From the NCBI RefSeq assembly GCF_000142905.1, contig NW_013657614.1, forward strand, positions 1-20,728: a DNA stretch of 20,728 nucleotides. The letters run 5' to 3'. Numbering within the stretch: position 1 is the first letter of the stretch; every line of letters begins with the position of its first letter. The notes beneath the pieces are model-generated. The model ran no database searches. It was not told the origin of the DNA and was given only the letters and a program-made list of their open reading frames with translations. Origin of the DNA: Thecamonas trahens ATCC 50062 (taxonomy: Eukaryota > Apusozoa > Apusomonadida > Apusomonadidae). This document shows, in pieces, positions 10,401-15,506 of the stretch. The position numbers and the translations under genes are program-made.

Positions 10401-12218
10401 GGGGACCGGGTGGTGGTCTTCTCAAAGCGGCGGTCGACGCTGCAGTACCTGGCGGGCATGGTCCGCGACGCTGGCTTCTCACACTTTCTGATGGACGGCT
10501 CGACGCCGTCAGGCAAGCGGCAGGCGATGATTGACGAGTTCAACGGCGGCGAGCGCGACCTGTTCTTGATGGCGACGCGGGCCGGCAGCCTCGGCATCAA
10601 CCTCATTGGCGCCAACCGAGTCATTCTCTTTGATGTCTCGTGGAATCCATGCCACGACGACGAAGCCATTGTCCGGCCGTACCGGTTCGGCCAGCCCAAG
10701 ACGGTGTACGTGTACCGGCTCCTGACCCACACCACGGTCGAGGATTACATCCACCGGCGGCAGGTCTTCAAAAAGTCGATCTCGTCGGGCGTCGTCGACG
10801 ACTCGCCAGCAGCGCGGATGCTGTACACTTCGGAGATTTCGACGCTCTTTAACGCGGACCTGTTCGAGACACAGCCGGAGGTCTCGTGGACGAGCCTACC
10901 CGAGAGCAATCGCAGCGATCCCATCCTTGTGGGCCTGATGGAGACGAACCGCCGCGGCATTGCTCGCCTTGAGCGGCTGGCCGGTGATCCGGGGCTCAGG
11001 ACCAAGCCGCGGTACTTTGAGTACTGGCGGCCGATCATCTGCTCGCTCAAGGAAGTTCTTGTGGTGCTCGAGGACGAAGACGTGGCTCTCGACCCGGAGC
11101 GGCTCGAGTACCACCAGCAGCTCTTCAGGCGAGTCCTTGCCCAGTTTGCCATCGAGTCCATGGGCGACTACGAGCAGGCCCCGCCGTCGCCGCCGCGGCC
11201 AAAGCGGAGCGCCCGCCGACAGCAGATGCTCGAGGGACCCATTCTCTCGCCGGCGCAGCAGGAGGTGGCCGAAGCCTTTGCGCCGAACGCCAACCCGACG
11301 GCGATGCACTACCGCAAGCTCGCAGCGGTGCTTCGCGGTGAGGTCATGGACTGTGAAGCACCACCGCAGCAGCAACAGCAGCAGCAAGAACAACAACAGC
11401 AGCAGCAGCCGGCCAAGCCGGTCATTGACATTTCAGCATCACCCGAGGTTGTCGACCTCGAAGCTGAGAACGAGCCGGCACCAGCTGAGAAGCCAAGAAC
11501 GGCCGGTGGTTTCCGCAAGCTCGGCAACGGCGGCTCGCTGCTACCTGACGCGCCAACCGGCCCTCTGCTGTCAAAAGCATCCGAGAAGGCTGCGCTGGAC
11601 AAGGCCGCAAAGCGCAAGACACGTGCGCCGGCCCCGATCAGCGCGACGCCGTCGCCCAGGGTGGAAGGCAGTGCCGCGAGCGGCTCCAACGACAAAGCCG
11701 CTGCAGTGGACGAAGCCGCTGCAATGGACGTTGTGCAGTCGTCGACGCCTAGCGCGGGCCCCAGCAGGGGCGATGACTTTCATCGGCCGACTCGCGCGAT
11801 GCTCGAAGCGATGGCCGCTCAGCATGTGCGGGATCAGCTGAAAGCGCATGAGCAGCTTGCGGCGCAACAGGCTGGGTGGAACGTAATGCATCCGCCGATG
11901 ATGCCGCCGATGGCATTCTCGGGCGTGCCAGGGCTGGACTTTGCTACGGCAGCGGTGCCGTTTACACATCCAATGATGCCCGGGTTCGGCATGATGCCGA
12001 TGGGCCCGGTGCGCATGCCGTACCAGTACTCGGCCGAGGATCACATGCTTGGTCTGCAAGCGATGGAGCAGTCTGCGCAGCGACAGCGCGAGGCGATGCA
12101 AGCGGCGATGGCCGCAGCTCAGGCCAAGGCACAGGACGAGAGTGCGGTGGTCGCGAGCGGCTTGGAGCAGCCGGGAGAACAGCAGGACAAAAGTCCGCAA
12201 GTCGTTGTACTCGACTAG
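7437..12218 (+). CDS. SNF2 ATPase of the ARIP4 (RAD54L2)/ATRX branch
   Basis: An uninterrupted 1593-residue protein from ATG 7437 (MPRTSSKSAAKG); the frame opens slightly earlier but without another ATG. Residues about 1-290 are very Lys/Ser/Ala-rich, like a histone H1 tail, and probably bind DNA and carry nuclear signals. Motif Q/I is MPHQREGIQFMWD then HDMGLGKT (about 469-475). DEAH is at 614-617. LTGYPFQN (641-648) followed by EYWCMVDWVRPDYL and GQCVDS is the ARIP4 pattern, as remembered, rather than the ATRX or Rad54 one. An acidic insert of about 140 residues splits the lobes. Lobe 2 has FSKRRSTLQYL, MDGSTPSGKRQ, GSLGINL and motif VI with Glu1076 where the family normally has Gln. The C-terminus holds a Gln run (1311-1324), Met/Pro-rich low complexity and SUMO-interaction-like EVVDLEAE and QVVVLD (the last residues). 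Animal ARIP4 remodels chromatin and evicts trapped topoisomerase II; the role here is inferred. Confidence 0.9.
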   Translation: MPRTSSKSAAKGRNTASTKTATRRSCSTAKTKAKGKTKAKTTPRSQAKAKGNEGSKATGNNRRKGKRSARGLASSRSSSCSTASSELTSSASDIPDSLLADVTLPPPRLFGSGLRRPARPAHPALVLDESSSGASAVPERFSDSDLAPSEPQSSWEHPSEFEDSLDPNSESSWDGTAKSSKSRAVSRAKSRSKPTKTAAKKKTSTTGRSKKPPAKKTAKKPAKRLAKRTATKTKSKTKSKAKSATKGKKATSARKRKRGADSDQSSNESSVSANSPRPRKRKRRPRAPPKEVKLTEEEEQATEAARRGERKRLHQVARAHAMGMTSSDSTGALPLRYALPKKKSVSLLGVLVEAEVKPTPVPTMDDAEAGPAEAETKIKDEAKAEVGPAEAPMDVVPAAGKPVDDAEAETKTRDETKAEDDEDDEDEMLTVYIHDAIAGKLMPHQREGIQFMWDHVSTSTGFGCLLAHDMGLGKTLQVVSLIEAFLRAQIGKQALVLAPVTVIDNWEREFHKWLPAAACPTVRVMASSIPVAQRAEVLREWHTAGGVLICGFTMFCNLLSVVNPAKVKSAKAQAKAEIAHKKRVRRMEATYGEDALAIIRECLLSPGPDLVVADEAHIIRSSKTRVSQLLKQVATPRRIALTGYPFQNRLEEYWCMVDWVRPDYLSTIASFKSMFAVPITAGQCVDSLPSEIELSRARTHILAELLKTIVHRRTVALLHDRLNGIVEVSLTCQLAPLQVRLYQAFLAQHGVKGNGKLDRNMCLENEHIANSLLAHPAILKSEIMRHEEDPDFCRPLEFNTGLKKKRRRTGDDDDDVYNDFGSPPPGVPATHCYVPGDVGLPQIEGVELVEADAEAAADPVEAETATADDTAANNKAAGDEEDDKSNKGVDDEDGAEEISGSGSGESWDEDSLSSSVAAAFALFSESDDAPVCSSSDFEPEATMEVWRHDEYSWARPILNDYEGEQLASVAHSGKCMVLLWILIASRQVGDRVVVFSKRRSTLQYLAGMVRDAGFSHFLMDGSTPSGKRQAMIDEFNGGERDLFLMATRAGSLGINLIGANRVILFDVSWNPCHDDEAIVRPYRFGQPKTVYVYRLLTHTTVEDYIHRRQVFKKSISSGVVDDSPAARMLYTSEISTLFNADLFETQPEVSWTSLPESNRSDPILVGLMETNRRGIARLERLAGDPGLRTKPRYFEYWRPIICSLKEVLVVLEDEDVALDPERLEYHQQLFRRVLAQFAIESMGDYEQAPPSPPRPKRSARRQQMLEGPILSPAQQEVAEAFAPNANPTAMHYRKLAAVLRGEVMDCEAPPQQQQQQQEQQQQQQPAKPVIDISASPEVVDLEAENEPAPAEKPRTAGGFRKLGNGGSLLPDAPTGPLLSKASEKAALDKAAKRKTRAPAPISATPSPRVEGSAASGSNDKAAAVDEAAAMDVVQSSTPSAGPSRGDDFHRPTRAMLEAMAAQHVRDQLKAHEQLAAQQAGWNVMHPPMMPPMAFSGVPGLDFATAAVPFTHPMMPGFGMMPMGPVRMPYQYSAEDHMLGLQAMEQSAQRQREAMQAAMAAAQAKAQDESAVVASGLEQPGEQQDKSPQVVVLD
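11367..11408 (+). repeat. Glutamine-codon repeat
   Basis: Fourteen codons, CAG/CAA with one GAA, encode seven Gln, one Glu and six Gln in the C-terminal low-complexity part of the ARIP4-like protein. The mix of CAG and CAA suggests selection for the glutamine stretch or an old, interrupted repeat rather than a fresh expansion. Confidence 0.9.
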
Positions 12219-12235
12219 ACGCGGCGCTTTCTAGT

Positions 12236-12251
12236 AAAGTGTGTACACTTT
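12236..12251. terminator. Inverted repeat between two convergent stop codons
   Basis: AAAGTGT and ACACTTT form a perfect 7-bp dyad with a 2-base spacer. It almost fills the 32-bp gap between the TAG of the ARIP4-like gene (12216-12218) and the TAA of the convergent gene (12251-12253). The + strand reads AGTAAA and the - strand ATAAAA here, so this AT-rich spot in a GC-rich window may serve 3' end formation in both directions. That role is inferred. Confidence 0.4.
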
Positions 12252-15200
12252 TATGCGCGGGGGGTATGGTCGACGTAGTACTTGCGCCAAGAGCCCCGCT
12301 TGCGTGCAAACGGCATGCGAACATGGAGTTCGCGGAAGGAGCGGAGGAACCAGAGGACGTCAAAGACCGAGTCTCCCTCGGGCTTGAGCGTGTTGGGTAG
12401 CTTGGCCTCCAGCGTGAACCAGGTCTCGACGCGGAGATCCATCATGTACGACGAGAGAAGAAAGTCGAGGACAGCGTCAGGATCATAGTGGTGCCAAAGG
12501 TAGGCGGCGGTGTGGGCAAAGAGCGAGAATATGCGCAGGTCGTTGGCGGCGTGCAAGCCGGCCCAGGGATCCATCTCGACAAGGAGTTTGAGCCCCCGCT
12601 TGGTCGACGCCCGGGGGTTGGCGAGATAGCGGACGACGCCCTTGAAGAGCGAGGCTGGGACGCGGGCGAGGTCAAAGACTGGAAGCTCGACCGGAATGCC
12701 GGGGCCGAGTTTGGCACGGCGCCGGCGGTACTCGGACTTGACGAGGCCAGCCTTCATGGCAAGCGGCAGTGGAACGTACAGCTCGACCGAGTCCGAGGTG
12801 ACAAAAGTGACCAGCGAAGCGTCCGGCACAAAGTCACCGCGGACAAGGCGGGTCGCGCCCGAGTCGGCCGAGACAATAAGACGTGCCGACGCGGCGGTCT
12901 CGTGTGGCGGCGGCAGATCGGAACGAGAGCGAGCGCGCCGGGTGGTGCCAAGACGGAGCTCAGTAATCGAGCTCGAGCTGGCCAGACCTGGTTGATCGAC
13001 CTCGTGTAGCGACTCTGTCCGGATGCCGTCTTCAATCGCCTGAAGCAGCGATGTCGATGCAGCAGCGAGCGACTTGTGGTGCGACGCCGACGATTGAATA
13101 GCAGCTGAGAAAGGCGTGGCGGCGGCGGTGGTCGCTGTAGAGGCAGAGCCTCCAGCAGCGAGTGGTGGTGTCTCGGCAGCAGCGGCAGACATCTTCTTCA
13201 GCTTCTTCAGCTTCTTCGCCTTGCTCTCATACGCTTCCGAGAAGGCGAGAACGGCGGCGTCGAGAGCCAGCACGGCGGCCGACTCGGCAACGAGATCATC
13301 CACAATGGAGACCAGAACGTCATCGGCTGAAACTGCGATTGGTGTGGGGCTAGGTAGCCGTTTGGTGGGATCGGGTGATGCCGGCGCGGCTGTTAAAGCC
13401 ACGGAAGCGAGCTCCGAGTCAGCGCGGGCAGTTAAGAGCTCGGCCTCGAGGCGGGCGATGGTATCTGCGGCAGCGGCGACGGTGCGCTCGAGCTCGTCAA
13501 TGCGATCCGATGTGGTATCCGGCATACCTTGGGCGGCAGCAAGCGAGGTGACGGCTTCCTCGCGGGCTGCGGCGACAGCAGCGTCGAGGTCCGCCTGTGT
13601 GATAACAGGCGTGGCGTTGGCCGCGGCCTTTGCAGTAGCTTCCTTGCGGGCTGCGGCGACGGCAGCCTCCAACTCGGCCTCAGCATCAGCCTTGGCCTTG
13701 GCCACAGCAGCATCCACATCTGCTTGCGTGATTGCCGACGCAGCTTCAGCAGTAGCTTCGCCCGCTGCCTCTTCCTTCGCCTTGGCCACAGCAGCTTCGA
13801 GCTCCGCCTCGGCATCAGCCTTGGCCTTGGCCAAATCGGCCTCAGCATCAGCCTTGGCCTCAGCCTTGGCCTTGGCCACAGCAGCATCCACATCTGCTTG
13901 CGTGATTGCCGACGCGGTTTCAGCAGCAACTTCGCCCGCTGCCTCTTCCTTCGCCTTGGCCACAGCATCTTCGAGCTCCGCCTCGGCATCAGCCTTGGCC
14001 TTGGCCACAGCCGCCTCCAACTCGGCCTCAGCATCAGCCTTGGCCTTGGCCACAGCAGCATCCACATCTGCTTGCGTGATTGTCTTGGCCACAGCAGCCT
14101 CCAGCTCAGCCTCAGCATCAGCCTTGGCCTTGGCCACAGCAGCATCCAGCTCAGCCTCAGCATCAGCCTTGGCCTTGGCCAACTCGGCCTCAGCATCAGC
14201 CTTGGCCTTGGCCACAGCAGCCTCCAGCTCAGCCTCAGCATCAGCCTTGGCCTTGGCCACAGCAGCCTCGAGCTCAGTCACAGCGACTCCGCCACCATCG
14301 GTCGCGGTCGTCGTTGCCAGTGTCGCTGTTGTTGGCGGCGGCGGGGGAAATTGTTGTCGCCATCGTCGCCAAACGCATCGTCAATCATACCCAGCAGCGC
14401 GTTCGCGTCTCCGTCTGCCGGCGGCTCCTCTGCCGGCGGCGGCGGCGCAACATCGTCGTCGTCGCCAAACGCATCGTCAATCATACCCAGCAGCGCGTCC
14501 GCGTCTCCGTCTGCCGGCGGCTCCTCTGCCGGCGGCGGCGGCGAAACATCGTCGTCGTCGCCAAACGCATCGTCAATCATACCCAGCAGCGCGTCCGCGT
14601 CTCCGTCTGCCGGCGGCTCCTCTGCCGGCGGCGGCGGCGCAACATCGTCGTCGTCGCCAAACGCATCGTCAATCATATCCAGCAGCGCGTCCGCGCCTCC
14701 ATCTGTGTCAGCCTTCGCGCCGCCACTCTCTCCCGGCCTATCCACAGTACACGCCGTCGCTTTGCCCTCTCGGGACGGCGCATCTTTGGCATCCCCGACA
14801 TGCAGCGTCCGTTTGGTGATCAGCATCAGTGTCGTCTTGACCATCCCCAGCCCGGCCGGGGTCTCGCTGTCTTCGACTACATGCGCCACAACGTTGCCAG
14901 GCGGATCCAACAGATACACATGCACCCCATCCCACGCCCCATCGCCCTCCAACCCGACTTTCTTGCCGAGTCGTCCAGTCTTGTTCGACGCAAAATCCTT
15001 CTGCTCGCACAACAATATATCGATGAGTGCATGCCTCCCCCCCCCCCCCCCCCCCCTCCCCTCCCTCCGCCACCGCCGACTCTCATCACCACCTACCTTG
15101 TCAAGGAGAAAGATATACGAGACTTTCTTCAGCGACCCATCATCCTGCTCCACAAACGCCGTCACAATCATCCTTTCTCAGTCGATGACAGCCTACAAAG

Positions 15201-15482
15201 CGGTCCGAGTCAGCGCCCAACTCGTCCAACGTCTCAGCGCGCTTCCGTTGCTGGCACTTGAGCCTCAGCCAGGACAGCTTCCCAACAAGTGCAGCCAATG
15301 TAGTCACAACCACAACCACAGCTAGTGTCAACTACTGCAGACACGCCAGCCGTTGCTGTACAGAGCGCTCCTCTCGCTGTCTCACTCTCCGACTCTCGCG
15401 ACTTGCCCTCGTGCCGAGACAGCTGTGGCACGCACTCGCTGAAGGTGTTTAACACTCGGTCCACATCGATCGAGCTTGACAT
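12251..15482 (-). CDS. Repeat-rich protein with Skp1/BTB-like C-terminal domain (multi-exon)
   Basis: Not recognised as a known family. My model uses ATG 15482 (MSSSIDVDRVL) and exons 15482-15386, 15321-15197, 15144-15097 and 15000-12251, with all junctions in phase. In order it has a short acidic start, a hydrophobic stretch (VVVVVTTLAALVG, about 34-46) followed by basic residues, and a mixed region (DGVHVYLLDPPGNVVAHVV). Then come four 32-residue units (LLGMIDDAFGDDDD plus PPPPAEEPP, about 190-300) and a long Ala/Lys/Glu helical repeat region with SAITQADVDAAV inserts. A Ser/Ala linker leads to a C-terminal domain of about 190 residues. That domain begins VTFVTSDSVELYVPL and continues LPVFDLARVPASLFKGVVRYL and GLHAANDLRIF, the order of elements in Skp1/elongin C. 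Between about 14390 and 14326 the frame changes. A 65-nt intron (984 residues in all) or a one-base shift (1006 residues) would resolve it. The start lies 24 bp beyond the stop of the upstream gene. Confidence 0.7.
13655..14280 (-). repeat. 45-bp coding minisatellite
   Basis: Tandem units of 45 bp (15 residues, ELEAAVAKAKADAEA) with occasional 33-bp units (ELAKAKADAEA) and interposed SAITQADVDAAV segments. Leucine recurs at 15 or 11 residue spacing with a Val four residues on. This spacing fits right-handed (hendecad or pentadecad) helical packing better than a heptad coil. The near-identity of the units at DNA level indicates recent slippage or unequal exchange. Confidence 0.85.
14326..14390 (-). 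other. Candidate intron or frame-change region in the repeat-rich gene
   Basis: On the - strand a GTATGA donor follows codons for ALL at 14390 and CAACAACAG precedes 14325. The 65-nt interval is in phase 1 at both ends and removing it joins the two open frames. It would splice out part of the fourth 96-bp unit. The competing view is a one-base slip at the TTTCCCC heptamer (14350-14344), which also joins the frames and keeps the proline run that follows each other repeat unit. Confidence 0.45.
14371..14700 (-). repeat. Four tandem 96-bp coding repeats
   Basis: Copies of AAACGCATCG begin at 14371, 14467, 14563 and 14659, exactly 96 bp apart, and the rest of each unit is nearly identical. On the coding strand each encodes 32 residues: ALLGMIDDAFGDDDD then VAPPPPAEEPPADGDAD. 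The copy nearest the start of the protein has LLDMIDD and a more divergent flank. The copy nearest the helical region has DDGDNN in place of DDDD. Confidence 0.92.
15001..15096 (-). other. Predicted 96-nt intron containing a G20 tract
   Basis: Sense strand begins GTAGGT after the codons for LLDK and ends GAGCAG before codons for KDFASN, both in phase 0. The length is a multiple of three and has no stop, so the frame reads straight through, but the resulting peptide would be Gly/Arg low complexity. The tract at 15037-15056 is 20 consecutive C on the + strand (20 G in the transcript). Confidence 0.65.
15145..15196 (-). other. Predicted 52-nt intron
   Basis: Sense strand begins GTAGGC after codons for ADSDRF and ends GAGCAG before codons for DDGSLKKV, phase 0 at both sides. 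Without removal the upstream frame ends at a TGA after a few codons; with removal the two coding-like stretches join. An alternative is that the protein starts at ATG 15171 inside this interval. Confidence 0.55.
15322..15385 (-). other. Predicted 64-nt intron
   Basis: Sense strand begins GTGAGA after GAG-A (phase 1) and ends ACACTAG before CT-GTG. It joins MSSSIDVDRVL...RESE to TVVVVVTTLAALVG. The second exon has no ATG of its own in frame and a stop lies just upstream of it, which supports an upstream coding exon. Confidence 0.5.
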
Positions 15483-15506
15483 GGCAAACACTCGGGGCCG
15501 TCTCAC

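Noticed and set aside
14371-14700. Regular 96-bp spacing considered as a CRISPR-like array
   Set aside because: The whole 96-bp unit is repeated, there are no unique spacers, and it is in frame within a coding region of a eukaryotic-type gene.
13116-15325. Long + strand open frames (567 and 598 codons) opposite the repeat-rich gene
   Set aside because: They are antisense shadows of the 45-bp and 96-bp repeats: low-complexity Ala/Ser or Leu/Gly text with no domain, while the - strand gives a coherent protein.
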